Positions 7,573-16,497 of a DNA stretch of 64,000 nucleotides are shown in pieces. The notes under the pieces are model-generated. The model was given only the letters and a program-made list of their open reading frames with translations. It was not told the origin of the DNA and made no database searches. The DNA lies in the NCBI GenBank assembly GCA_009780435.1, contig WRAB01000007.1, positions 1 to 64,000 on the forward strand, in the 5' to 3' direction. The first letter of the stretch is position 1; the number at the start of each line of letters is the position of its first letter. The position numbers and the translations under genes were made by a program. The stretch is from Oscillospiraceae bacterium. GTDB taxonomy: Bacteria; Bacillota; Clostridia; Oscillospirales; Oscillospiraceae.

Positions 7573-8145
7573 ATGGCAATGGCGTGGATTTGGACAGGAA
7601 TGGTGGCCCTATCGCTCTTATTTGGCCTAGTGAACGGCTCTATCTCCCAGGTGGCAAACGCCGCTATGGAGGGGGCCGGGGCGGCAGTGACCCTGTGTCT
7701 GGCTCTGGCCGGGGTGATCTGTCTGTGGAGCGGAGTCATGGAGGTGATCCGCCGGGGCGGACTTGCCGCCGGACTTGCCCGCCTGCTCCGGCCCATCTTA
7801 ATCTGGCTGTTTCCGGAGAACCGGGACAATCAAGAGGCGATGGAGGCCCTATCGGCCAATGTATCGGCCAATCTGTTGGGGCTGGGGAACGCCGCCACGC
7901 CATTGGGGATTCGAGCGGCGGCGGCCATGAAGCGGGGGCAGATCGCCACCAATGATCTCTGTATGCTGGTGGTGCTCAACACCGCATCCATCCAATTGAT
8001 TCCCGCCACAGTGGCCGGGGTGCGGGCCTCTGCAGGGGCGGTCTCGCCCTTTGATGTCCTCCCCGCCGTGTGGATTACCTCTATCTGCTCTGTGGCGGCG
8101 GGAATCGGGGTGGCCAGACTCTTGGCCCGCAGGGAATCGGCGTGA
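7573..8145 (+). CDS. spmA: SpmA, spore maturation protein A
   Basis: A 190-aa integral membrane protein of the nucleoside-recognition (Gate) family. Hydrophobic segments span about residues 5-25, 35-60, 125-150 and 160-185, with the conserved LLGLGNAATPLGIRAAAAMK. In Bacillus SpmA and SpmB are needed for full spore-core dehydration; Gate proteins are thought to move small molecules across membranes. ATG at 7573 is 6 nt past GGGGGTG; a GTG at 7564 lies inside that site. The stop codon overlaps the spmB start by one base. Confidence 0.93.
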   Translation: MAMAWIWTGMVALSLLFGLVNGSISQVANAAMEGAGAAVTLCLALAGVICLWSGVMEVIRRGGLAAGLARLLRPILIWLFPENRDNQEAMEALSANVSANLLGLGNAATPLGIRAAAAMKRGQIATNDLCMLVVLNTASIQLIPATVAGVRASAGAVSPFDVLPAVWITSICSVAAGIGVARLLARRESA

Positions 8146-8663
8146 TGAGCGCTTTTGATCTGGTTATTCCCCTGATTTTATTGGGAACTGCCGCCTGGGC
8201 ACTCTATCGGCGGGTGGATGTGTTTAACGCCATCACCACGGGGGCCGCCGAGGGGCTCTCCACAGTGATCAAGATATTCCCCAATCTGGTGTGTCTCCTG
8301 ACGGCGGTCTATATGCTCCGGGCCTCCGGGGCCATGGAGGCCATGGCGGGAGTTCTCGCCCCCGCCCTCCACCTCCTGGGCATCCCCCCTGAGACGGCGG
8401 CCCTGATGGTCGTCCGCCCCATCAGCGGCAGCGGCGGATTGGCCCTAGGTGCCGAACTGATTGAGACCTACGGCCCGGATTCCTACGTGGGTCGAGTCTC
8501 CGCCGTCATGCTGGGCAGCACGGAGACCACGTTTTACACCATCGCCGTCTATTTCGGCGCCGTCGGCATCGGCAAAACCCGCCACGCCATCCCGGCGGCC
8601 CTCTGTGCAGATATCGTGGGGTTCATCGTGGCGCCCATAGCGGTGCGGTTGTTTTTTTATTAG
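8145..8663 (+). CDS. spmB: SpmB, spore maturation protein B
   Basis: A 172-aa membrane protein, partner of SpmA. It has the conserved VVRPISGSGGLALGAELI and GSTETTFYTIAVYFGAVGIGKTRHA, with four to five hydrophobic helices. It starts at the ATG in TGATG, coupled to spmA translation. A hairpin terminator follows. Confidence 0.94.
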   Translation: MSAFDLVIPLILLGTAAWALYRRVDVFNAITTGAAEGLSTVIKIFPNLVCLLTAVYMLRASGAMEAMAGVLAPALHLLGIPPETAALMVVRPISGSGGLALGAELIETYGPDSYVGRVSAVMLGSTETTFYTIAVYFGAVGIGKTRHAIPAALCADIVGFIVAPIAVRLFFY

Positions 8664-8675
8664 GGGGACGGAAAA

Positions 8676-8696
8676 CGGGCGGCCATTGGCCGCCCG
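8676..8696 (+). terminator. Terminator after spmB
   Basis: Stem CGGGCGGCC / GGCCGCCCG with a 3-nt loop, followed by CTGTGGTTTT. The T-run is weak. Confidence 0.6.
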
Positions 8697-8769
8697 CTGT
8701 GGTTTTGTAGGACAATATAATCGAACCTTCTGTTTTGCATTTCTTCAATGGCGTCGCCTTTGGAGTCGT

Positions 8770-9447
8770 TCAGTGTTGTGCCGCCTCGTAAAGCGCCCGT
8801 CTGTTATCGCCCCAATAGGCCATGAACAAGTCCTCGACCAGATTTGTTTCCGTGTCGATCAAAATCCATACAGAGGCATCTTCTGTACTATAAGAAAGCC
8901 ATTCCCATTTGTCTTGATTGTATCGTTCGATTGGTTCGCCGTAGGCCGTAATCACGGCATCATAGGTTGACCCTAACGTAATTTCACCCGGGAAATAGAG
9001 TTCGACTTTAGCGCCGTGAAGTTGAAGTATTGATGTTGCAACTTGGGTCATATAGCTTTCGGCAAAGGACCGTGGCACTCCGTCAAAATTTGTGAACCCT
9101 ACAGGGAATATCTGCTCTCCCGAAAGCAACCACCCCACATCCGATTCCCATGGTGCCAGCATTTGGGTCGAAAATTCATTGTCCAGGTCTAGTTCAAAGC
9201 CTTTGTTTTCAAGTGTTGCAAAGGACATGGGGAGCATGAGCGCAATATCATTTACACGAAAGAAAAGACTTTCTAGCGCATCACGGAACTCGCCCGACAC
9301 GATTCCTGGCTCGGATTCTGGTGTAACTATTGGCCCCTCCTCTACTTCCTGCGTCGGGAGTAGTTCTGTCCCGTTGCAGGCAGTCAGGGTCATGCTCAAA
9401 ATTGCGATACACAATAGGATCAAGCATATGTATCTTATTTTTTTCAT
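8770..9447 (-). CDS. Lipoprotein, paralogue of 18931-19506
   Basis: A 225-aa secreted lipoprotein: Lys-rich n-region, hydrophobic core, and lipobox LTAC with Cys at residue 24. The mature part has no named domain but shares an ordered set of motifs with a second lipoprotein in this window: LP..F..L..KG, FTN..G, ESY, A.V.LPG.IT.GT.YD.VI...GEP and DTETNLV. The YD.VI..YGEP segment recalls small BamE/SmpA-like folds (weak inference). ATG at 9447 is preferred over 9459: GAGGG lies 5 nt before it and it matches the paralogue's start. It lies 18 nt after rsmG, probably cotranscribed. Confidence 0.75.
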   Translation of the reverse strand: MKKIRYICLILLCIAILSMTLTACNGTELLPTQEVEEGPIVTPESEPGIVSGEFRDALESLFFRVNDIALMLPMSFATLENKGFELDLDNEFSTQMLAPWESDVGWLLSGEQIFPVGFTNFDGVPRSFAESYMTQVATSILQLHGAKVELYFPGEITLGSTYDAVITAYGEPIERYNQDKWEWLSYSTEDASVWILIDTETNLVEDLFMAYWGDNRRALYEAAQH

Positions 9448-9465
9448 CTTTTCCCTCATTCCTTA

Positions 9466-10173
9466 TCACCCCAACGGATCCTTCTGTATCCGCGCAAACC
9501 GCCGGGGGTACTTCTCCGGCGTGGGGGCGACTTTCCTGATATCCACAATCCGCCGTTGGATATCTGTGCCGGGGAGGGTGTAGTCGTGACATCCCTCGGT
9601 CTCTCCGCCCAGAATCTTGACGGCGGCTTCGGCCTCGCCGATCTCCTCGTCGGAATCTACGGCTTTCATAGGCAGAAACGCCCCGCCGGGTTTTACATAG
9701 GGCAGACACAGTTCCGCCAGTATGTTCAGCCGTGCCACGGCCCGGCTCGTCGCGTAGTCGTAGCCTTCACGCTCACCGGGGGTCGCCACCCACTCCTCCG
9801 CCCGGGCGTGGATACATTGGATGCCCTCCAACCCGAGCTGGGCGCAGAGTTCGGCCAGAAAAGTCACCCGCTTGTTGTGGCCGTCTAATAAGGTGACCTC
9901 CAAGCTGGGTATGGTGATCTTCAAGGGCAGGCCGGGGAATCCCGCCCCGGTACCGATGTCGATGAGCCGTTTGCCCGATAGATCGACCACAGAGGCCAGG
10001 GCCAGGGAATCCAAAAAGTGCTTGACGGCAATCTCATCTCGATCCGTGATGGCCGTTAGGTTCATCACTTGATTGCGTTCCACCAGATACGCCCAATACT
10101 GTTCAAATTGCGCTAGAGCAGTTTCGGTCAGGGCGAGGCCCATGGCCGCGGCGCCTTGTTTGAATAATTGCAT
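9466..10173 (-). CDS. rsmG: RsmG, 16S rRNA G527 N7-methyltransferase
   Basis: A 235-aa SAM methyltransferase (formerly GidB) that makes m7G527 in 16S rRNA. The SAM loop is IDIGTGAGFPGLPLK, followed by VTLLDGHNKRVTFL and the SRAVARL segment. Length and order match the family. It is the origin-region rsmG, on the same strand as serS, spo0J and soj, but mnmE and mnmG are not adjacent. AGGGGA precedes the start. Confidence 0.95.
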   Translation of the reverse strand: MQLFKQGAAAMGLALTETALAQFEQYWAYLVERNQVMNLTAITDRDEIAVKHFLDSLALASVVDLSGKRLIDIGTGAGFPGLPLKITIPSLEVTLLDGHNKRVTFLAELCAQLGLEGIQCIHARAEEWVATPGEREGYDYATSRAVARLNILAELCLPYVKPGGAFLPMKAVDSDEEIGEAEAAVKILGGETEGCHDYTLPGTDIQRRIVDIRKVAPTPEKYPRRFARIQKDPLG

Positions 10174-10211
10174 GGTTGTTGTCCCCTACGGAATATTGTG
10201 ATTTCTGCGTT

Positions 10212-10292
10212 CGTAGGGCGCAACGCCCCCGGTGCGCCGTGTTGCGATGTCGCATTGCGTGAAGCGGCGTGCCGAGGGCGTCACGCCCTACG
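10212..10292. repeat. Intergenic palindromic repeat, family B copy 2
   Basis: Terminal inverted repeats CGTAGGGCG / CGCCCTACG enclose further GC-rich palindromic segments. It fills the gap between serS and rsmG. No T-run, so not a standard terminator. Confidence 0.8.
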
Positions 10293-10294
10293 AA

Positions 10295-11587
10295 TTATTC
10301 GCTTTTTGTCAATATTTCAATCCCGCCCAGATACTTGCGGAGCACTTCCGGTACGACGACACTACCGTCGGCCAGTTGGTTCTGTTCCACGATGGCAGGG
10401 AGAATCCGGCTGGTGGCGAGGCCGGAGCCATTTAGGGTGTGCATCAGTTCCGGTTTTCCCGTGGCCTCCCGGCGGAAGCGCATAGCCCCCCGGCGGGCCT
10501 GATAGGCCCGGGCGTTGGAGACGCTGGAGACCTCTTTGTATCCCCCCATAGAGGGGATGTGGATTTCAATGTCATAGGTCCGGGCCATGGCGGCGCTACA
10601 ATCGGCTGCGGCCAGACGCACGGTACGGAAATGGAAGCCCAAATTTTTCACGAGGGTTTCCGCTTTGCTGACAAGTTCCTCAAAGGCGGCGTCGGAATCC
10701 TCCGGACGGGTGTATTGCACCATCTCTACCTTGTTGAACTGGTGGCCCCGTACCATACCCCGCTCGTCAGCCCGATAACTCCCCGCCTCCCGGCGGAAAC
10801 ATGGCGTGTAGGAGACGTATTTTCGCGGCAGTTCCGCCTCTGTGAGAATTTCTCCCTGATGTAAGCTCACCAAGGCCGTCTCCGCCGTGGGGAGTAGAAA
10901 TCGCCGCTGTTCGCCCTCCCCGCTCTGGAGCCAGAACACATCTTCGGAAAACTTTGGAAATTGCGCCGCTGTGAGGCCCGCCTCATAGCCCAGCATGTGG
11001 GGGAGCAGCACCAATTCATAGCCGTCGCCCAGATGGGTGTCGATGAAATAGTTGAGCAACGCCCACTCCAACCGTGCACCTAAACCCCGATAGATCCAAA
11101 ATCCGCTGCCGGAGAGTTTGGCCCCCCGCTCGTAATCGATGAGCCCCAGGCCAGTGCAGAGATCAACATGGTTTTGGGGTGGGAAGTCAAAGGTTTTGGG
11201 CTCGCCAAAGGTGCGGATGGTCTCGTTGTGCTCTTTGCCCCCGGCGGGCAGATCGGGGTCCGGCAGATTGGGCAGCCCCAACATGAGGGCGTCTAATTCT
11301 GCCTCTATCTGGCGCAGTTGACCATCGGCTTCTTTGATGGCGGCGGAGAGAGTCTTCATCTCAGCCATAATCTCCGTGGTATCTTCCCCGTTCTTTTTCA
11401 TGATGGGAATCTGCTTGGAGACCTTGTTTTGCGCCGCTTTGTTCTGTTCGGCGCTTTGGATCAAATCTCGACGCCCCACGTCGAATTCCAAAATTTGGTC
11501 AATGGCTGCACTTGCATCCACTTCTTTTTTCAACAGGGCGTCTTTTACGCCCTGGGGGTTTTCTCTGAGTTCGCGAATATCCAGCAC
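10295..11587 (-). CDS. serS: Seryl-tRNA synthetase
   Basis: A 430-aa class II aminoacyl-tRNA synthetase. It has an N-terminal coiled-coil arm (about 1-110, rich in KK.VSKQI) and a catalytic core with the motif 2 segment FRREAGSYRADERGM(V)RGHQFNKVEM and motif 3 NGSGLATSRILPAIVEQNQ. It starts with GTG (family start MLDIRELRENP) after GAGGG. Only 22 nt separate it from spo0J, leaving no room for a T-box leader. Confidence 0.96.
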   Translation of the reverse strand: MLDIRELRENPQGVKDALLKKEVDASAAIDQILEFDVGRRDLIQSAEQNKAAQNKVSKQIPIMKKNGEDTTEIMAEMKTLSAAIKEADGQLRQIEAELDALMLGLPNLPDPDLPAGGKEHNETIRTFGEPKTFDFPPQNHVDLCTGLGLIDYERGAKLSGSGFWIYRGLGARLEWALLNYFIDTHLGDGYELVLLPHMLGYEAGLTAAQFPKFSEDVFWLQSGEGEQRRFLLPTAETALVSLHQGEILTEAELPRKYVSYTPCFRREAGSYRADERGMVRGHQFNKVEMVQYTRPEDSDAAFEELVSKAETLVKNLGFHFRTVRLAAADCSAAMARTYDIEIHIPSMGGYKEVSSVSNARAYQARRGAMRFRREATGKPELMHTLNGSGLATSRILPAIVEQNQLADGSVVVPEVLRKYLGGIEILTKSE

Positions 11588-11609
11588 GGAAACTTCCCTC
11601 TCTTCTCTC

Positions 11610-12488
11610 TTATTTTTTCCCCTTGCTCAACGTTAGGGATTCTAGGGCCTGTATGACCACTTCTAAATCGTCGTTGCCATAGTAGTCGATCTCCAGTCGG
11701 CCGACTTTTTTTCCGGCTACGATTTTTACCTTCCGGCCCAAACTCTTGGTCAGCCGGTTTTCTACATCACGGGCGTAATCTACGAAGGGCTTTGCCTTCG
11801 GAGATGGGGCGGGAACTTCCCTGCCCCATCGGTCGGCCAGTTTTTCTGCCTGTCGAACCGGCAGGCCCTCCTGTATGATCTTCTGCGCCAGGGCCAGCTG
11901 TTGATCCCTATCTTTTATTTTGAGGAGCGCTCTGGCGTGGCCGGCGGACAGGACGCCCTGTTCCAAAAATTCTTTGATCTCTTTCCCGAGGCCCAAGAGC
12001 CGCAGGGCGTTGGCCACAGCGGGACGAGATTTCTTTACCCGATTTGCCACTTCCTCCTGGGTCAAACCGAAGTCCTCCACGAGGACATGGTAGCCGTCGG
12101 CCTCCTCCAGGGGGTTTAAGTCTTCTCGTTGGAGGTTTTCGATGAGGGCGATTTCCGTTGCGAGGAGATCGTCCGCGTCTAAGATGCGGCAGGGGACTTC
12201 ATGGAGGCCCGCCTGCCGGGCGGCCCGCCAACGGCGTTCTCCGGCGATAATCTGATAATATCCGCTGGAGAGTTTCCGCACCGTGAGGGGCTGGATGATC
12301 CCATGTTCGAGAATGGACTCCGTCAGTTCTTGTAGGGAAATTTTATCAAAATGTTTTCGGGGCTGATTGACATTGGCCTCTACCTTGCCGATGGGCAGAA
12401 AGACAAAGTTCTCTTGGTTCCCAAGATCAAAAGCGCCCTCTCCGAAAATGGCGTCTAGGCCGGTTCCTAGGCCTCCTTTTGGTGTCAT
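11610..12488 (-). CDS. parB: ParB/Spo0J chromosome partition protein
   Basis: A 292-aa ParB: N-terminal CTP-binding region with the GERRWRA box, a central HTH (GLTQEEVANRVKKSRPAVANALRLL), and a C-terminal dimer domain. It loads at parS, spreads as a clamp and recruits SMC; in Bacillus it antagonises Soj to allow sporulation. Its start overlaps the parA stop by 4 nt (ATGA). Two parS sites lie just upstream of parA. Confidence 0.96.
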   Translation of the reverse strand: MTPKGGLGTGLDAIFGEGAFDLGNQENFVFLPIGKVEANVNQPRKHFDKISLQELTESILEHGIIQPLTVRKLSSGYYQIIAGERRWRAARQAGLHEVPCRILDADDLLATEIALIENLQREDLNPLEEADGYHVLVEDFGLTQEEVANRVKKSRPAVANALRLLGLGKEIKEFLEQGVLSAGHARALLKIKDRDQQLALAQKIIQEGLPVRQAEKLADRWGREVPAPSPKAKPFVDYARDVENRLTKSLGRKVKIVAGKKVGRLEIDYYGNDDLEVVIQALESLTLSKGKK

Positions 12489-13258
12489 GACCGTACCTCC
12501 TGTTCCGCTCTGGTGATTAACTCGTGGGCCAGTTCTCTGTAGGCCATAGACCCCTTGGAGTGGGGGTCGTAGACCAGGACCGGCTTGCCGTGACTGGGGG
12601 CTTCGCTCAAGCGGACGGTTCTGGGGATGACCACCCGGTAGACTTTTCCTGCAAAGTGTTTTTTCACCTCTGCCGCCACCTGGAGAGATAAATTCGTCCG
12701 CCCGTTGTACATGGTCAGGAGCACACCTTCGATTTCAAGGGTGGGCTTGAGATTGCGCTTGATGGCCCGGAGTGTGGCCATCAGATCGCCCAGGCCCTCT
12801 AAGGCGAAATACTCGCATTGGATGGGGACGAGAATCCCATCGGCGGCACAGAGGGCATTTAAAGTCAGCATCTCCAGGGAAGGGGGACAATCGATGAGTA
12901 TGTAGTCGTACTGATCTCGAATGGATCGCAACGCCGTGTCCAGCCGATATTCCCGCCGCTCTAAATTCACGAGCTCCACGCCGGCACCGGACAAGATCCG
13001 ATTGGCGGGCAGGACATAGCCGTATTTCGTTTTGACGACAGCCTGTGCCGCCGCAACACTGTTGATGAGCACGTCATAAACACTGGGAGAGACAGCGTTT
13101 TTGTCAATTCCCATGCCTGACGTACTGTTGCCCTGGGGGTCCATGTCGCAGAGTAGCACTTTCTTTCCCAGTTGTACAAGGGCGCAACAGAGGTTGATGC
13201 ACGTAGTGGTCTTCCCTACCCCGCCCTTTTGGTTGGTGACTGCAATGATTTTTCCCAT
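12485..13258 (-). CDS. parA: ParA/Soj partition ATPase
   Basis: A 257-aa Walker-type ATPase with the deviant Walker A KGGVGKTT near the N terminus, IDCPPSL and DPQGNST motifs. It partners Spo0J in origin segregation. The ATG at 13258 is preferred over upstream in-frame codons because AGGAG lies 6 nt before it and the family begins MGKIIAVTNQKGG. Confidence 0.96.
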   Translation of the reverse strand: MGKIIAVTNQKGGVGKTTTCINLCCALVQLGKKVLLCDMDPQGNSTSGMGIDKNAVSPSVYDVLINSVAAAQAVVKTKYGYVLPANRILSGAGVELVNLERREYRLDTALRSIRDQYDYILIDCPPSLEMLTLNALCAADGILVPIQCEYFALEGLGDLMATLRAIKRNLKPTLEIEGVLLTMYNGRTNLSLQVAAEVKKHFAGKVYRVVIPRTVRLSEAPSHGKPVLVYDPHSKGSMAYRELAHELITRAEQEVRS

Positions 13259-13332
13259 GTTTTTCTCCTGCATCACGGTGTTTTGCAGATAGTATATCAT
13301 TGTTTTACATTGCGGGCAAGTCTTGGACGGGA

Positions 13333-13348
13333 TGTTTCACGTGAAACA
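13333..13348. promoter_or_regulatory. parS site 1
   Basis: TGTTTCACGTGAAACA, a perfect 16-bp match to the bacterial parS palindrome, upstream of parA. Confidence 0.97.
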
Positions 13349-13374
13349 TGTCAAAACGAAGCGAATCGACACAA

Positions 13375-13390
13375 TGTTTCACGTGAAACA
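13375..13390. promoter_or_regulatory. parS site 2
   Basis: A second perfect TGTTTCACGTGAAACA, 42 bp from the first (four helical turns), between parA and the 3' end of gpr. Confidence 0.97.
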
Positions 13391-13400
13391 CCCGCGGCAA

Positions 13401-14309
13401 TCAACTGGTGAGCATGTCTACATCTTCGATGGACAACCCCTCGTGAAGTGCGCAATTAAGGGCGTAGCCCAAGAGTTTGGAGACATCCGCCACCTGGGCA
13501 TCGATCTCTTTTGGGGTGACGATCATATCGCCGCCGAAGCCTTCGAACGCTGCGGAGGGAGTCGCGCCCCGCCCCGACTCCTCTAACAGGTCGGCGGCCA
13601 GAGTACCTGCGTCCACTACAGTTGGAACCCCCAGGGCGACGACGGGGACGCCCAGGGTCTGCCGATTGAGGGCCGCTCGGTTGTTGCCGATCCCGGAGCC
13701 GGGGACGATACCCGTGTCACACAGTTGTACCGTGCGGCAGACCCGGTTGAGTTTGCGGGAGGCCAGGGCGTCTACGGCGACAATCCGATCAGGGCGAAGT
13801 CGCTGGGAGATAGCCCGTACCACCTCTGCGCTCTCCATTCCCGTAGTGCCTAAGACACCGGTCTGTACCACAGCGACCCGGCGGAAAGCACCAAAGTGCT
13901 CTGGGAGTTTATCCACTAGGTGGCGGGTGGCCAAAGTGTGTTTGGCCGTCATAGGCCCCACGGCGTCGGGGGTGATGGCCCGATTCCCCAGCCCTACAAC
14001 CAGTACCGTATCCTCTTGGCCCAGGCGCAAAAGGGGCAGGAGTTGATCCCGCAGAGCGAAAACACCTCGGCGAAAAGCGTCCTCCTCTCGGCGGTTGAGG
14101 GAATCCAGTTCTACTGTGATATAGGTGCCCTGGGGCTTGGCCAGGGCCTGCTCCCCCGTCTGATCTAAAATGCGCACCACGGTCACCGGATAGCCGTGGG
14201 CGGTCTGATCTTCCGCCTGTACGCCGGATAGGGCGGTAGTCTCTTGGACAGATTCGCTCCAGATTTCCTTTGCCTCTACCGCCAGATCGGTTCGCCTTGT
14301 CCACTGCAT
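13401..14309 (-). CDS. gpr: GPR, germination protease
   Basis: A 302-aa endopeptidase that degrades the small acid-soluble DNA-protecting proteins when spores germinate. It is made as a zymogen in the forespore. Recognised by VVGLGNRAITPDAVGPMT, GVLGTTGMESAE, VAVDALASRKLNRVC and PGSGIGNNR. It begins after GGGGAGAG. A sigma-G type promoter 37 nt upstream gives forespore timing. It is divergent from recJ. Confidence 0.95.
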   Translation of the reverse strand: MQWTRRTDLAVEAKEIWSESVQETTALSGVQAEDQTAHGYPVTVVRILDQTGEQALAKPQGTYITVELDSLNRREEDAFRRGVFALRDQLLPLLRLGQEDTVLVVGLGNRAITPDAVGPMTAKHTLATRHLVDKLPEHFGAFRRVAVVQTGVLGTTGMESAEVVRAISQRLRPDRIVAVDALASRKLNRVCRTVQLCDTGIVPGSGIGNNRAALNRQTLGVPVVALGVPTVVDAGTLAADLLEESGRGATPSAAFEGFGGDMIVTPKEIDAQVADVSKLLGYALNCALHEGLSIEDVDMLTS

Positions 14310-14345
14310 AATGTCTCTCCCCTTTTATGGTTATCGTATTTTAAA

Positions 14346-14375
14346 TATCATGGGCGAAAAGAGGTGCGAATATAC
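14346..14375 (-). promoter_or_regulatory. Sigma-G/F type promoter of gpr
   Basis: Minus strand GTATA (14371-14375), 18-bp spacer, CATGATA (14346-14352). This fits the forespore consensus GHATR-N18-CATnHTA exactly and lies upstream of a known forespore gene. Confidence 0.85.
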
Positions 14376-14398
14376 AGGGGATCGAGACATTTTCGTGC

Positions 14399-14427
14399 TT
14401 GTATCAGGGGATGGATTCTGGTATACT
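14399..14427 (+). promoter_or_regulatory. Sigma-A promoter of recJ-rel
   Basis: -35 TTGTAT (14399-14404), 17-bp spacer, -10 TATACT (14422-14427), 34 nt before recJ. Confidence 0.75.
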
Positions 14428-14460
14428 AACAAAATAGCAAAAAGAAAGAGAAAAGAGCGC

Positions 14461-16497
14461 ATGAAGTGGGATGTTTGGCACAGCATAACGTATGATCACC
14501 AGAGGGGGGCCGAGACCCTGGCGGACGCCGTCCTCTGGGCGAGGGGGATTGACTCCCCCCAAGAGATGGAGGCGTTCCTCTCTCAAGAGATATCCCGTCT
14601 GCACGACCCTCTGCTATTACAGGGCGTAGATCAAGGGGTGGATCGAATCCGCCGAGCCATTGCCCAGGAGGAGACAGTAGCGGTCTACGGTGACTACGAC
14701 GTGGATGGCATCACCGCGAGTGTTTTAATGGTGGACTATCTCCGCTCCAAAGGGCTGACGTGTATGGTCTACATCCCGGATCGGCTAGAGGAGGGGTACG
14801 GCTTACATCCGGCGGCGCTGGATTCTTTGGCCGAGGCGGGGGTGACCCTTGTAGTCACTGTGGATTGCGGGGCCACCTCTGTAGAAGAAGTGGCGTATGC
14901 CAAAACCCTGGGACTGGACATGATTATTACGGATCACCACGAGTGTCAGGGGGCGTTGCCTGAAGCCGTGGCGGTCATTGATCCCAAACAGCCGGACTGC
15001 CCCTATCCCGAAAAAGATTTAGCCGGGGTGGGCGTGGCATTCAAATTCGTCTGCGCGATAGAGGGAATAGAGCACACGGCGACCCTGTTGGAGCGCTACA
15101 GTGATCTGGTAGCTGCGGGCAGTGTGGCGGATCTGGTAGAATTGACGGGGGAGAATCGAACCCTTGTAGGAAAAGGTGTCGAGGCACTCCGCGCCGGCAG
15201 ACGGATCGGATTTGTACACCTGATTTTAAGAGCCGGCCTCGCCAGAGAAACCCTCACTGCGACGGATATCGGCTACGGTCTCTCCCCGCGGATCAACGCC
15301 GCCGGGCGGATGGGGAACCCCCGATTGGCATTTGACCTATTGTGTGCGACAGATCCAGACGAGGCCAGTGCGCTCGCCGAGGCGCTCTGCACACGGAATC
15401 AACAGCGGCAGAAGGTTGAACAGGAGATTATGGAAGATGCCCTGGCAATGCTGGAGGCGGAAGAATATAGCGGTGGCCCTATTATCCTGGCCGGAGAAAA
15501 TTGGCACAAAGGTGTTTTAGGAATCGTCGCCGCCCGGCTGATGGAGCGGCACCAGGAACCGGTGATCCTCCTCTGTCTGACAGAGGAGGCATGGAGCGGC
15601 TCCTGCCGCAGCCCGGAGGGATTTAATCTATTCGCGGCCCTCACGGCCTGTGAGGACTGTCTGGAGACCTTTGGCGGCCATCTGCTGGCGGCGGGCCTCA
15701 CCGTGATGCGATCCGATCTTGTGCAGCTGAAAACCGCTTTTGGGGTATACTACAAGGAACATCCCCCAGAGCGGGAGGGCCGTACGCTCCATACGGATTT
15801 CACCCTGATGGGGCCGGATTTACTCACATTGGATCAAGTAAAAGGTCTTACAATCTTAGAACCCTGCGGAAAAGGGAACCCCAACCCCCTGTTGGTACTG
15901 GAGGACGCCCGATTGACGAAGCTCCAATCCATCGGCGGAGGGAAGCATGTAAAATTACAAGTGGAGCGCTGGGGGCGGATCTATGACGGGGTCTTCTTCT
16001 CCGCTACGGTGGAGGAGCTAGGCTTACAAGAGGGGGATCGGGTAGATATCGCCTTTACGCCCCAGTGCAACACCTTCCGAGGGCGCACGACCCTCCAATT
16101 TCTGATCCGGGATATGGCCAAAGCCACCCGGCGGCGGACAGGAAGAGCCAAAAGATTATATACACAGCTTTTGATAGGCAAAACCCCACAGACGGGAGAG
16201 ACACAAGCCCTCTGCCCGGACAGAGAGGATTTCATCCGGCTCTGGCGGCAGTTGGAAGCGGTAAAATCTGACCTCACAGGCCGGTTGGATCAAGTGTTGG
16301 ATCGCCTCGTCCCAAAGGGCGGTTGTCACGCCAAAACCTATCTCTGCCTACAAGTTTTCCATGAACTGGGCTTAGCCTCTGTCCGGGAGCAGGCGGATAC
16401 GGTACACATTCAACGATTTGAGCAGACGGAAAAGGTTGACTTAATGTCCTCCCAGGTATTAAGGGCGCTACAAGAACCCATGGAGCAACTGCGATGA
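14461..16497 (+). CDS. recJ: RecJ, single-strand 5'-3' exonuclease
   Basis: A 678-aa DHH-family nuclease for recombination and repair. Motifs: YGDYDVDGITA (motif I), VDCG, DHHE (DHH motif), the DHHA1 region with GGH, and a C-terminal OB-fold. The reading frame is open further upstream across the promoter; MKWDVWHSI at 14461, just after GAGAAAAGAG, matches the family start. Its last four bases (ATGA) overlap the rel start, so the two are coupled. Confidence 0.94.
   Translation: MKWDVWHSITYDHQRGAETLADAVLWARGIDSPQEMEAFLSQEISRLHDPLLLQGVDQGVDRIRRAIAQEETVAVYGDYDVDGITASVLMVDYLRSKGLTCMVYIPDRLEEGYGLHPAALDSLAEAGVTLVVTVDCGATSVEEVAYAKTLGLDMIITDHHECQGALPEAVAVIDPKQPDCPYPEKDLAGVGVAFKFVCAIEGIEHTATLLERYSDLVAAGSVADLVELTGENRTLVGKGVEALRAGRRIGFVHLILRAGLARETLTATDIGYGLSPRINAAGRMGNPRLAFDLLCATDPDEASALAEALCTRNQQRQKVEQEIMEDALAMLEAEEYSGGPIILAGENWHKGVLGIVAARLMERHQEPVILLCLTEEAWSGSCRSPEGFNLFAALTACEDCLETFGGHLLAAGLTVMRSDLVQLKTAFGVYYKEHPPEREGRTLHTDFTLMGPDLLTLDQVKGLTILEPCGKGNPNPLLVLEDARLTKLQSIGGGKHVKLQVERWGRIYDGVFFSATVEELGLQEGDRVDIAFTPQCNTFRGRTTLQFLIRDMAKATRRRTGRAKRLYTQLLIGKTPQTGETQALCPDREDFIRLWRQLEAVKSDLTGRLDQVLDRLVPKGGCHAKTYLCLQVFHELGLASVREQADTVHIQRFEQTEKVDLMSSQVLRALQEPMEQLR

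Noticed and set aside
10212..10292. Considered as a terminator of serS
   Set aside because: No T-run follows the stems, and the ends match the family B repeats found elsewhere.
11588..11609. Looked for a T-box riboswitch before serS
   Set aside because: Only 22 nt separate serS from parB, too short for any T-box.
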